Shown piece by piece: positions 45,077 through 53,725 of a stretch of DNA of 64,000 nt. Under the pieces are notes generated by a model. It saw only the letters and a program-made list of their open reading frames with translations. It was not told the origin of the DNA and did not search any database. The first letter of the stretch is position 1, and the number at the start of each line of letters is the position of its first letter. Made by a program: the position numbers and the translations under genes. The stretch lies in NCBI RefSeq assembly GCF_022668875.1, contig NZ_JAKGCR010000002.1:186001-250000 (forward strand). Reading direction: 5' to 3'. The DNA is from Domibacillus sp. PGB-M46. Lineage in GTDB: Bacteria; Bacillota; Bacilli; Bacillales; Domibacillaceae.

Positions 45077-45960
45077 TATTCAAATGAATTGTAAATATCA
45101 TAATCTCCCTTTTTTTCTTCCAGCCAGGTTGTATATTCACTCGACATTTTTTCCTGCTTGAGCGTTTCTTTAATTTCCTCTTTGCTGTCTTCCAAGTTAG
45201 CGGCTTTCGCTTCTTTCTTTCCTGTTACTTTAATAATATGATAGCCGTAATCGGTTTTAACCGGTTCGCTGATTTCACCAATCTCCATCGCAAAAGCGGC
45301 TTTCTCGAATTCCTCGGTCATTTCCCCTGTACCAAAGTAGCCCAACTCACCGCCATTTTCCGCACTTGTTGTATCGGTAGAATATTCTTTTGCCAGCGCT
45401 GCAAAGTCCTCCCCGTCTGCAAGCTTCGCTGTAACTTCTTTTGCAGTCGCTTCGTCATCTACTAAAATGTGGCTTGCTTCTACCTGTTCGGATGTGGCAA
45501 ACGTATCTTTATTTTCATTAAAATAAGTCTCGATTTCTTCATCTGTGATTTCGATGCGTGGCTCAAGCAGTTTCACCGTCTCGAGATATACTTTAATTTC
45601 TTCCTCCATATCTGCTTCGGTCATGCCGCTTGATTCAAGCGCTGACTTGTACGCTTCTTCTCCTCCGTACGACTCAATGGTTGCGTCCAGTTCTTCTTGA
45701 ATCTCCTTATCTGTCACCTGCACCTTTTCCTTAGTGGCTTCTTTTTCCACAATCTTGTTCGCAATTAACGATTCCACTGCGTCTGCTCCGTACATTTTTA
45801 CGAGTGAATCATACAAATCATCTTTCGTAATTTTGGTTCCGCCTACCTCCGCAATCGTTTCTGCACTGCTGCCGGCTGTGGCAAAAAAGAATCCAGCCGC
45901 CGCTATTGCTGCGATAATCGCAGCCCATACATACGTTTTTCTTTTTTTTAAAGTGTTCAT
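45076..45960 (-). CDS. PrsA-like peptidyl-prolyl isomerase, membrane-anchored
   Basis: 294 residues. N-terminal membrane segment (about 10-28), a SurA-like helical region (about 45-140), a parvulin domain (EASHILVDDEATAKEV, GGELGYFGTGEM, VKTDYGYHIIKV; about 160-250) and a helical tail. Helps exported proteins fold outside the membrane. Classical PrsA has a lipobox cysteine; none is present here (FATAGSSAET), so anchoring is by the N-terminal helix. B. subtilis YacD is a comparable protein. Confidence 0.87.
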   Translation of the reverse strand: MNTLKKRKTYVWAAIIAAIAAAGFFFATAGSSAETIAEVGGTKITKDDLYDSLVKMYGADAVESLIANKIVEKEATKEKVQVTDKEIQEELDATIESYGGEEAYKSALESSGMTEADMEEEIKVYLETVKLLEPRIEITDEEIETYFNENKDTFATSEQVEASHILVDDEATAKEVTAKLADGEDFAALAKEYSTDTTSAENGGELGYFGTGEMTEEFEKAAFAMEIGEISEPVKTDYGYHIIKVTGKKEAKAANLEDSKEEIKETLKQEKMSSEYTTWLEEKKGDYDIYNSFE

Positions 45961-46027
45961 TGTTTCTCTCCCTGCTATTTAGTTTCCGAGCTCAGTATAA
46001 AAAACAAAAGTGAAAAAACGGTGAAAG

Positions 46028-46657
46028 TCAAATGAATGTCCCGCCGTTTTTAACAAAATCCATCTCCTGCTTGATCGCTTCCATTTTTTGATCAAGCGCG
46101 GTCATTGTGTCCGCTGCACTTTTCAGTTCTTTTTGCAGGCGGGGCGGAATGACACCGTCAAATTTATAAAACAGCTTGTGCTCCAGTCCCGCCCAGAAAT
46201 CCATCGCAGCCGTACGGATTTGCACTTCAACCATCGTTTTTTCGGTTGAAGCCGCCATAAAAACAGGGATTCCAATGACTGCATGTAAACTTTGATAGCC
46301 ATTTGGTTTCGGCTGTTTGATGTAATCTTTTACATGTACAAGTTGAATATCCCGCTGTTGCTTGAGCATTTGCAGCACATGGTAGATGTCGGATGCAAAC
46401 GAACATGTAATGCGAATGCCGGCAATATCGTGCACGTGGCGCCGTGCATTTTCCGGGGTTAACGCGTACCCTTTTCGTTTTACCTTTTGAATAATGCCAT
46501 GCTGATTTTTCAATCGCGATTTAATATGTTCAATCGGATTGTATTGGTGGATATGCTGAAACTCTTCATTTAAAATATTCAGCTTCGTATTTACTTCATC
46601 CAGCGCAAATTTGTGAATCAGCATCAGTTTTTTCCATTCATCCATTTCCTGCTCCAT
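46028..46657 (-). CDS. Small alarmone synthetase (YwaC/RelP-like)
   Basis: 209 residues, a lone RelA/SpoT synthetase domain. Seen: HVHDIAGIRITCSFASDIY, DYIKQPKPNGYQSLHAVIG and VEVQIRTAAMDFWAGLEHKL. Makes (p)ppGpp from GTP/GDP and ATP; no hydrolase or regulatory domain. Such enzymes are induced by envelope stress and are controlled mostly by transcription. ATG at 46657 with AAGGAAGT upstream; a second ATG four codons later is possible. Confidence 0.92.
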   Translation of the reverse strand: MEQEMDEWKKLMLIHKFALDEVNTKLNILNEEFQHIHQYNPIEHIKSRLKNQHGIIQKVKRKGYALTPENARRHVHDIAGIRITCSFASDIYHVLQMLKQQRDIQLVHVKDYIKQPKPNGYQSLHAVIGIPVFMAASTEKTMVEVQIRTAAMDFWAGLEHKLFYKFDGVIPPRLQKELKSAADTMTALDQKMEAIKQEMDFVKNGGTFI

Positions 46658-46726
46658 CTATCGCACTTCCTTTGTAACATGATCTGCTTTTTATCGTAGC
46701 GGAGGAAAGTGAAAATAAAATGAAAA

Positions 46727-47027
46727 AAGCACCCTTAAAGGATGCTTCAGTGTGTAGACAAAGTCTTTCGCTTCTAAAAAAGAGCCGATAAGTGGTGTTG
46801 AAGACCAATAAACAAGGACCGAATAGACATTTTCTCTTTTTTAAACAAAAGATGCGACGCGCTCTATACAATCTTGTTACAAGCCACTTGGCGGCGGGAA
46901 GGCTGCATAGACTTCTTTGGGACTAGCGGGCTTCAGCGCCTGCCCCACGGAAAGTGGAGCTGCCTGGACGCCGCCGATCCATCTTATCCATATAATTTGT
47001 TTATAGTCTGAAGCATCCATAAAGGAT
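46727..47027 (-). repeat. Intergenic repeat element, copy A (full length)
   Basis: About 300 bases bounded by inverted ends. Read on the minus strand it begins AAGTATCC-TTTAT-GGATGCTTCAG...ACAAAT and ends TTTGTCTAC...CTGAAGCATCC-TTTAA-GGGTGCTTTTTT, so each end is itself a hairpin and the last is a terminator. Shares with copy B the blocks ACTTATCGGCTCTTTTT, GAAAGACTTTGTCTAC and GATCGGCGG..TCCAGGCAGCTC. It fills the 372-base gap between genes; no reading frame is convincing. Confidence 0.75.
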
Positions 47028-47029
47028 AC

Positions 47030-47425
47030 TTACTTTTCGTCATGTCCGCCTATTAACATAAAGTCTCCAAATTGGTTTACATCAACATTAATCCTGTCAC
47101 ATGCATTCAAGTATCTTAAAATGATAATAAACCGGTCTTGAGAAATCCCCTTCTTCTCCATCTGCGCCCGCATTTCTTCAATGGGGGGAAGCTCGTCTGT
47201 TTCTGTCTTTGCCTCCATAAAAGGAGAAAAATACCGGTATACCGTCTCCACTTCTTCTTTCCGGACAACGGAGAGCTCCCCAAATTCTTTCGCCAGCGCT
47301 TCTTCAAATCCATTCTTAAGTCCGTAAATATGGCCTTTATCGGCTTTTTCAATGCCCTGCCGGCTTTGAAGATCGTATAGTTCTCCCATTATTTTTCCGA
47401 GGATTAATGTCAGGTTTGTATCCAC
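47030..47425 (-). CDS. Protein of unknown function
   Basis: 131 residues, mostly helical, charged, no membrane segment or metal motif. GTG start with GGAGGGA eight bases upstream. It ends at the border of repeat copy A. Not recognised. Confidence 0.72.
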   Translation of the reverse strand: MDTNLTLILGKIMGELYDLQSRQGIEKADKGHIYGLKNGFEEALAKEFGELSVVRKEEVETVYRYFSPFMEAKTETDELPPIEEMRAQMEKKGISQDRFIIILRYLNACDRINVDVNQFGDFMLIGGHDEK

Positions 47426-47486
47426 TTTATCCCTCCTTTTTCTTTAGTTTTAGGCAGATGAACGCTATTTATACAGCTTGGGCCTG

Positions 47487-47783
47487 TTAATCGGAACGAA
47501 TCTTACGTGCTGCCAGCCACTGGCGGAGAGAAGTTCTTGAAAAATACGTTTTTCCATTTACATCAATAGATGGAATATCCCGATATCTTTGAAGCAGTTC
47601 TTTCGTATCCTGCTTCGGTGCGCCAAAAAAACGATGCAAAGTATCCTCCTGAATAAGCTCAGACTGATCTCTTCGCTTAAAATGATCGATAAATGTTTTT
47701 TCAGATGGATTTTTCCAATTTTTAAGCCCGTCCCCAATAAAATAGCCGGCCAGTGCAATACCAGCACCTAAAAATAAACTCAC
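47487..47783 (-). CDS. Small protein with N-terminal membrane helix and excisionase-like C-terminus
   Basis: 98 residues. Hydrophobic helix about 3-20 (LGAGIALAGYFIGDGL), a charged middle, and a C-terminal stretch (IDVNGKTYFSRTSLRQWLAA) like the winged helix of excisionase-type DNA-binding proteins. GTG start with AGGAGG. Function unknown. Confidence 0.7.
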   Translation of the reverse strand: MSLFLGAGIALAGYFIGDGLKNWKNPSEKTFIDHFKRRDQSELIQEDTLHRFFGAPKQDTKELLQRYRDIPSIDVNGKTYFSRTSLRQWLAARKIRSD

Positions 47784-47857
47784 AACTTGTCCTCCTTTTT
47801 CTTCTGTGCTTTTTTATCTTATGAGCCAATAGCTTGCCTCATCTCTTTTTCTTCCAT

Positions 47858-47886
47858 AAAAAAAAGCGTGCTTCTGCACGCTTTCC
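47858..47886 (-). terminator. Terminator of desKR
   Basis: AAAGCGTGC and GCACGCTTT arms followed by eight T residues on the minus strand. Confidence 0.85.
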
Positions 47887-47887
47887 T

Positions 47888-48487
47888 TTATTTAAACCAG
47901 CCTTTTTCTTTAGATTGAGAAATGGCTTCTATTCGATTTTTCACTTCCAGCTTATCGAAAATCGTAGAGATATAATTGCGGACGGTCCCGTTTTTTAAAT
48001 TCAGCTGCTTCGCAATCTCTCCTGTGCTTTTTCCTTCGGAAACAAGAGCCAGCACATCTTTTTCACGTTCCGTCAGCGGATTTTCTTCACTGTATAAGTC
48101 ATCCATCAATTCCGGCGCATACACTTTTCGGCCATTCATAATACTACGAATGGAGCTCGCCAGTTCATCGCTTGGACTGTCCTTTAGTAAATATCCGCTT
48201 ACTTTTGCTTTTAGCGCCCGCTGGAAGTAGCCTGTGCGGGCAAATGTCGTTAAAATAATCACCTTACATGCATCATTTTTTAATTCTTCAGCCGCTTCAA
48301 GCCCTGTTTTCAGCGGCATTTCAATATCCATTATACAAATGTCCGGCTGCAGCTCCCGCACAAGTGTAACGGCTTCTTCTCCATTTGCAGCTTGTCCAAC
48401 CACTTCCATATCATCTTCTAAGCTGAGCAGCGACCCAAGTGCTCCAAGAAGCATGCGCTGGTCCTCAGCAATGACAATGCGAATCAT
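47888..48487 (-). CDS. desR: DesR response regulator
   Basis: 199 residues, NarL/FixJ type. Phosphoacceptor D in ICIMDIEMPLKTG, K in KDSPSDEL region, C-terminal helix-turn-helix EGKSTGEIAKQLNLKNGTVR. Phosphorylated DesR activates the desaturase gene in cold-shocked cells. Overlaps desK by four bases. Confidence 0.92.
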   Translation of the reverse strand: MIRIVIAEDQRMLLGALGSLLSLEDDMEVVGQAANGEEAVTLVRELQPDICIMDIEMPLKTGLEAAEELKNDACKVIILTTFARTGYFQRALKAKVSGYLLKDSPSDELASSIRSIMNGRKVYAPELMDDLYSEENPLTEREKDVLALVSEGKSTGEIAKQLNLKNGTVRNYISTIFDKLEVKNRIEAISQSKEKGWFK

Positions 48488-49617
48488 TTCATTCCCTCCC
48501 TGTCATGCTGTGTGACATTGTTCGGTACCGTCATGATTAAAACCGTGCCATTTTCACTTCGGATCTCTAAACTTCCATTTACGAACTCAAGCCGCTCCCG
48601 CATACCAGGCAGTCCGCTTCCTTTTCCGATATCCTGGCGGCTGAGCCCTACACCATCATCTTTTACGGTCATTCGAACGGAATCCTGAAGCTGCTCAATC
48701 GATATATGGCAGGAAAAGGCCTGGCTGTGTTTTACGATATTCGTTACCGCTTCTTTCATGCACATACTGAGCACATTTTCCACAAACAGCGATACATTTA
48801 CAAGCTGAAAAGAATCAGCGCCTGTATACTCAATTTGTGCAGCCCGAAGCATTTGCTGAACAAGCACAATTTCATCATTCACCCGGATGCCCCGCATGGA
48901 TGAAACAAGGTTTCTCACTTCATTCAGTGCGGTTCGTGCCGTTTGCTGCACATCCAGCAGCTCTCCCTTTGCCCGTTCCGGGTCTTTTTCGACCAGCTTG
49001 CGCGCCAAATCGCTTTTTAATCCAATGAGGGAAAGCTTCTGGCCAAGCGTATCATGCAGATCACGAGCGATCCGCTGGCGTTCCTCCTGTTTCACAAGAT
49101 CAGCAATCCGATTGTTGGCAAGCTGCAGCTCCGCTTCAAGCTTATCCTGTTTTTTTCGGTTGTACAATGAAAAGGGCAGCAGCACAATGCCAATAAATAC
49201 GATGACAATAATGGGAATCTGCTGGATAAACAGCGGGTCCTGAACCACAAGGTTATAGTTAATAGAACCAATGGTGCTGACCAGGTGAATCACGTAAGCT
49301 GTTATAAAAGCCGCACGCTTACGGATATTTCCATTGTAATAGGCAATGTAGAATGAAAAGTAAATAAACTGATACATAACCGTCATGGCAACAGAAATGC
49401 CGACAAGAAGGCAGACCCAGAGATAAACCGGCCACCTGGATGATAAAAAAGCAAACCTGAAGCTGATAAAAAACAAAATTGTCAATGTAATGCCGATGAC
49501 AATTTCATTCGTGGATGACGACTGAAAAATAAAATAAAACGGCAGAAAGCTTAAAATAATCCATATATAAGGAGACAAGCCGGAGCTTTTCCCAAACGAT
49601 GCAAATCTTTTTTTCAT
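48484..49617 (-). CDS. desK: DesK thermosensor histidine kinase
   Basis: 377 residues. Four or five N-terminal membrane helices (about 15-155) sense membrane thickness and order; a coiled linker leads to HisKA_3 with the phosphorylated His in RIARDLHDTLGQKLSLIG, then HATPase (EAVTNIVKHSQAF, DDGVGLS, GLPGMRERL). ATG behind AAAGG. Neighbours desR and the desaturase confirm the assignment. Confidence 0.92.
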   Translation of the reverse strand: MKKRFASFGKSSGLSPYIWIILSFLPFYFIFQSSSTNEIVIGITLTILFFISFRFAFLSSRWPVYLWVCLLVGISVAMTVMYQFIYFSFYIAYYNGNIRKRAAFITAYVIHLVSTIGSINYNLVVQDPLFIQQIPIIVIVFIGIVLLPFSLYNRKKQDKLEAELQLANNRIADLVKQEERQRIARDLHDTLGQKLSLIGLKSDLARKLVEKDPERAKGELLDVQQTARTALNEVRNLVSSMRGIRVNDEIVLVQQMLRAAQIEYTGADSFQLVNVSLFVENVLSMCMKEAVTNIVKHSQAFSCHISIEQLQDSVRMTVKDDGVGLSRQDIGKGSGLPGMRERLEFVNGSLEIRSENGTVLIMTVPNNVTQHDREGMK

Positions 49618-49646
49618 ACAACACCTTTTTTGTTTTTATTTTACCA

Positions 49647-49684
49647 TAAAAAAGCTGCCCTCACTTGAGTGGGGACAGCTTTTC
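49647..49684 (-). terminator. Terminator between des and desK
   Basis: AAAGCTGTCCCCACT and AGTGAGGGCAGCTTT arms followed by TTTT on the minus strand. It allows des to be transcribed far above desKR. Confidence 0.8.
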
Positions 49685-49687
49685 AAA

Positions 49688-50713
49688 CTACTGAATGGCA
49701 CTTCGTTTACCAAATGAGCCATATGTTTTTTTAGCTTGTTTAAATGTAACGAATTTATCCTGTTCCTCATCCCAAAGGCGAAACTTTACAGACTGGATAC
49801 TGGTCCAGAGTGTGATAGTCGGAACACTTTGAAGCGGTTCGGAATTTGAGTGCGCTTCTTCGAGCTGATAATTTGGCACGCGCGGGCTTAAATGATGCAC
49901 ATGGTGAAAGCCAATATTACCGGTAATCCATTGAAGCGGCTTTGGCAGCTTGTAAAACGAGCTTCCTTCCACTGCTGCTTTTACATAACTCCAATGTTCA
50001 TCTTCTTCAAAGTACGAATCCTCAAAGGTATGCTGCACATAAAACAGCCATACCCCCATCGCACCGGCGATCCAGAACATCGGGCCATGTACAAGAAGAA
50101 ACGCCTGCCAGCCGATGAGCCAGCACATAAGAGCGACGCCAAGAAGAAGCAGCACATTCGTTAAGTATGTGTTCATGCGTTCTTTTTTGCGGGCGCCTTT
50201 CACGTTAAAACGGTTGGTGATCAAGAACACCCATATTGGGCCAATAACGAACATGATAAACGGATTGCGATATAAACGGTATGCAATACGTGTTTTCAAT
50301 GGCGCTTCATAATATTCATTAACCGTCAGCATCCACATGTCTCCTGTACCGCGCTTGTCAAGATTTGAGCTTGTTGCGTGGTGGACATTATGGCTGTGCT
50401 GCCACTGGTCATACGGGAAAAACGTTAAAACACCTGTGATCGTGCCTACTATCCGATTCAGCTTGCGGTTCTTAAAAAAGGAGTGGTGGCAGCAATCGTG
50501 AAAAATAATAAAGATGCGTGTAATAAATCCGGCACCGATTACCGATAACCCGAGTGTCAGCCAGTAGGAAATTTGCAGGCTTTGGTATGCAAGAAACCAG
50601 ACCAGCAAAAACGGGCCAATTGTATTGATTAATTGAAAGATGCTTTTATGCGTATCAGATTTTTCATAGGGAGCTACTTGTTTTCGTAAAATTTTTGTAT
50701 GTTCTTTGCTCAT
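49688..50713 (-). CDS. des: Acyl-lipid delta-5 fatty acid desaturase
   Basis: 341 residues. Three histidine boxes: HDCCHHSF, HNVHHATSS and HHVHHLSP, ligating the di-iron centre; four main membrane helices between them. Introduces a cis double bond into membrane lipid acyl chains to restore fluidity in the cold. ATG at 50713 with GGAGGG nine bases upstream; the frame opens at 50803 without a site. Confidence 0.93.
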   Translation of the reverse strand: MSKEHTKILRKQVAPYEKSDTHKSIFQLINTIGPFLLVWFLAYQSLQISYWLTLGLSVIGAGFITRIFIIFHDCCHHSFFKNRKLNRIVGTITGVLTFFPYDQWQHSHNVHHATSSNLDKRGTGDMWMLTVNEYYEAPLKTRIAYRLYRNPFIMFVIGPIWVFLITNRFNVKGARKKERMNTYLTNVLLLLGVALMCWLIGWQAFLLVHGPMFWIAGAMGVWLFYVQHTFEDSYFEEDEHWSYVKAAVEGSSFYKLPKPLQWITGNIGFHHVHHLSPRVPNYQLEEAHSNSEPLQSVPTITLWTSIQSVKFRLWDEEQDKFVTFKQAKKTYGSFGKRSAIQ

Positions 50714-50744
50714 GTTTACGTTCCCTCCGCTCAGTAATAACTTT

Positions 50745-50814
50745 ACTATACCGGAAGGAAAACGTGTTGTGCAGTAGCACCCGTCATACAATAAATATGA
50801 CAAGTGTCATATTT
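50745..50814 (-). promoter_or_regulatory. des promoter with putative DesR operator
   Basis: Minus-strand -10 TATAGT (50745-50750) lacks a good -35, as expected when an activator is needed. Upstream, at 50793-50814, is a perfect inverted repeat AAATATGACA-CT-TGTCATATTT, followed by a further TATGACG half-site nearer the promoter. Confidence 0.5.
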
Positions 50815-53293
50815 ATTTTTGGCCGAGCAAATAAAGCACTTTTGCCGCCTCGGCCCGTGTCGCCGTGTTGCCCGGCTTAAAAGTTTTGCCTGTTCCCTCC
50901 ATCAAGCCGAGCTGATACGCTTTCTGGATGGATTGTTGAATAGATGTGCGGTATTGGCCCACATCGGTAAACGGCATTGAGGCCGTTACTTTAACTGCTC
51001 CGTGTTCTTTTTCATAAGCGCGCACGAGCATGGCTGCCATCTCGGCACGGCTGATCGATTTAGCCGGTTCAAACGTTTTAGCTGTTGTGCCCTTCACAAC
51101 GCCTGCTTCGAATGCAGCCGTAATATCCTGCTTCAGCCGGCCCTTTACATCGACAAACGGTGTTTCTTTTTGGGCCGTCCATTTCATGGTACGGACGAGC
51201 ATGCTCGCAAACTGGCCGCGTGTCACATTGCCTTCGGGATCGAATGTTGCATCTGTTTTGCCTTTAATAATGCCTGCCTCAGCGAGTGCCGCGATATGCT
51301 CAGCTGCCCAGTGATCCGCTGGCACGTCTGCAAAGGACGGCGCACCTGCTGTGCCTTTGTTTAAGTCAAGCTCAAAAATGCCAAATCCTTTTTCATCGAT
51401 TTTGCCCGTATACGTAATGTTATCCGTTTCTTTGGCAAGTGCTTCTGCTTTTGGATTAGAGGTAAATGTTGCTTTCGCTTTTGTTTTGGCAAATGTCCAG
51501 TTGTTATCCACTGCTGCGTCTATTTCTTTGAATTCCTTTACATAATTCATTACAGCCTGGCGGTTGGAATCTGGTGCTTTTAATACCGTGTTTACGCCGC
51601 CTGGATTCATCAGCTTGCTGCCTGCTGCCCGATAATCATTGGTGGCTACAATAAACTCCATCTCATCCGTTACCGGTTTTCCGTTAAATTCCAAATTTTT
51701 AATCCGGTTTGCCGATGCGTTGATCACATTTTGTCCTTTGTCATATTTCGGCGGGGATGTCACATCGATCTCATAGGTAACGCCGTCGATCACGTCAAAG
51801 TTGTAGGTCGGGAAATCCGGGTTAATCAGTGCTTGTCCATCTCCTTTTGCCGGATCGATCGTGTTAAACTGTCCTGCTGACCATTCAAGCCACTCTTTCA
51901 AAGTAGCACCGTTTACTTTAATGGCATTGACGACGTTGTTGTCGTATAGGTACAGATCCGCAATGTTTTTCAGCACGAGCGTACCTGCTTGGACATCTGT
52001 ATAATCTTCTGCGCCGCCGCGTCCTGCTTTAAATGGTGCCGCTGCTGAAAGAACAGGAAGGTTCTCATACTGCGTACCTTTCAGTGCATCTTGTACATAC
52101 CACGTTTGTGCCCGGTTTAAAATTTCCATTGCCGCATTATCCCGCACAAGACCAAAGTACGTATTCAAATTTCCTTTGAGCTCCCCTACTGGTGTCTCCA
52201 TATATTTAATCGTCGCTTCGTGCTCGGCTTGAACAGATGCTGCAACAGCAGAATCCGCTTCTACAGTCACATCACCGGATGTAATCGGCTTAAGAGAGCT
52301 CCTTCCGCTTGTTACATCCCATTTTCCGTTCACTTTTTGAATCTGGAGATCAATCAGCCCAACGTTATTGCCCCACGAGCCAGGCATAACTGTCGGAACA
52401 CCATTAATGGTCCCATTTGTGTTATCGATACCGCTTCCATCCGGAAAAGACGGCTTGGCCGCATTCGGAAAGCTCAAATGCTGGTGGCCTGTTAAAACAG
52501 CATCCACATCTGGAATTTTCGTTAAATAGTAAGAAGCGTTTTCAATGCCTTCTGTATACTCTTTCATAGCGCCGTTCTGGTCATACTCGGCAATGCCGGA
52601 ATGCGAAAGAATCACAATCACATCCGCTCCCGCTTCCTTCATTTGCGGCACCACCTTTTGAGCGGACTTTACAATGTCCTCCACCACCAGTTTTCCTTCT
52701 AGGTGCTTGGCATCCCATTTCATAATGTCCTGTGGTACAAAACCGGTAACGCCGACTTTAATTGTATGTACTTCTCCGTCTGTATCTTTCACTTCTTTTT
52801 CAATGATTTTAAACGGCGTAAAATAAGGATTTCCTTCCGTGTCATAAACATTCGCATTTACGTATGGGAACGCTGCTCCGCTAAGCGCTGTATCCATATA
52901 CTCAAGCCCATAGTTGAATTCATGGTTGCCGATTGTTGCTGCATCATAGCCAAGTTGATTCATCGCTTTGTATACCGGGTGAATATAGCCTTCCTTCATT
53001 AATCCGTTGTTATATACGTAATCACCAAGCGGACTTCCTTGAATTAAATCGCCGTTGTCAAAAAGCATGCTGTTGTCTGCTTCCCCGCGCACCTGTTTGA
53101 TTAAGGCAGCCGCTTTAGCAAGCCCGTAGGCGTTTGTCGCCGAATCCTTATAATAATCATAGTTCATTACATTAGAATGAAGATCGGATGTTTCTACAAT
53201 ACGCAGCTTTACAGTATCTTCGGCTGCCTGTGCCATCTGCGGCACAAATAACCCTGCTGCAATAACGGTTCCTACTGTCCACGCTTTTTTCAT
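50813..53293 (-). CDS. Secreted S-layer-anchored 2',3'-cyclic phosphodiesterase/3'-nucleotidase
   Basis: 826 residues. Signal peptide 1-23 (MAQAAED). Metallophosphatase domain with VETSDLHSNVM, GDLIQGSPLG, GNHEFNYG, LSHSG and GHQHLSF; then a 5'-nucleotidase C-terminal domain (about 375-570); finally three SLH repeats (about 650-826; FADVPADHWAAEHI, FVDVKGRLKQDI, FTDVGQYRTSI). Releases nucleosides and phosphate from extracellular nucleotides while held to the wall polymer. ATG start. Confidence 0.92.
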   Translation of the reverse strand: MKKAWTVGTVIAAGLFVPQMAQAAEDTVKLRIVETSDLHSNVMNYDYYKDSATNAYGLAKAAALIKQVRGEADNSMLFDNGDLIQGSPLGDYVYNNGLMKEGYIHPVYKAMNQLGYDAATIGNHEFNYGLEYMDTALSGAAFPYVNANVYDTEGNPYFTPFKIIEKEVKDTDGEVHTIKVGVTGFVPQDIMKWDAKHLEGKLVVEDIVKSAQKVVPQMKEAGADVIVILSHSGIAEYDQNGAMKEYTEGIENASYYLTKIPDVDAVLTGHQHLSFPNAAKPSFPDGSGIDNTNGTINGVPTVMPGSWGNNVGLIDLQIQKVNGKWDVTSGRSSLKPITSGDVTVEADSAVAASVQAEHEATIKYMETPVGELKGNLNTYFGLVRDNAAMEILNRAQTWYVQDALKGTQYENLPVLSAAAPFKAGRGGAEDYTDVQAGTLVLKNIADLYLYDNNVVNAIKVNGATLKEWLEWSAGQFNTIDPAKGDGQALINPDFPTYNFDVIDGVTYEIDVTSPPKYDKGQNVINASANRIKNLEFNGKPVTDEMEFIVATNDYRAAGSKLMNPGGVNTVLKAPDSNRQAVMNYVKEFKEIDAAVDNNWTFAKTKAKATFTSNPKAEALAKETDNITYTGKIDEKGFGIFELDLNKGTAGAPSFADVPADHWAAEHIAALAEAGIIKGKTDATFDPEGNVTRGQFASMLVRTMKWTAQKETPFVDVKGRLKQDITAAFEAGVVKGTTAKTFEPAKSISRAEMAAMLVRAYEKEHGAVKVTASMPFTDVGQYRTSIQQSIQKAYQLGLMEGTGKTFKPGNTATRAEAAKVLYLLGQK

Positions 53294-53407
53294 TCAACTG
53301 CCCCCTAAACTATTTTTTCAATATAGGAATTATAGCATGATCAGCAAAAAGAAATGAGAAAATTTACAATTATCTAAATAAAAATTTACACTATGTTAAT
53401 TAAAAAA

Positions 53408-53659
53408 AGACATTTCAGCTGAAATGTCTCAGTGCGTAGACAAAGTCTTTCGCTTTTAAAAAGAGCCGATAAGTGAAGCCGGCCGGACTTCGCGTTCCAC
53501 GGGCAGCGGAGACCGGTTGAGCTGCCAGGCGGGGTCGGGCTCAGCGCCTGCCCCATGGAAAGCAGAGCTGCCTGGACACCGCCGATCCATCCCATTCATG
53601 TGCACGGCCGTCCGTATAATTTGTCTGCAGTCTGATACATTTCAACTGAATTGTATCAG
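53408..53659 (-). repeat. Intergenic repeat element, copy B
   Basis: Same family as copy A: conserved blocks GATGGATCGGCGG.GTCCAGG, CCATGGGGCAGGCGCTGA, ACTTATCGGCTCTTTTT and GAAAGACTTTGTCTACG. Ends are hairpins specific to this copy (GACATTTCAG/CTGAAATGTC), the last followed by TTTTTTT. Together with AT-rich promoter sequence it fills the 432-base gap between the nucleotidase and methylase genes. Confidence 0.75.
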
Positions 53660-53725
53660 CATTCGAGCAAAATGCGAAAGCAGGCTTTTATGGGAAGCCT
53701 GCTACATTTGAAGGGAAGGGCCTTC

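Noticed and set aside
52220-53002. Plus-strand frames opposite the nucleotidase gene
   Set aside because: Antisense to conserved metallophosphatase motifs; no ribosome binding sites.
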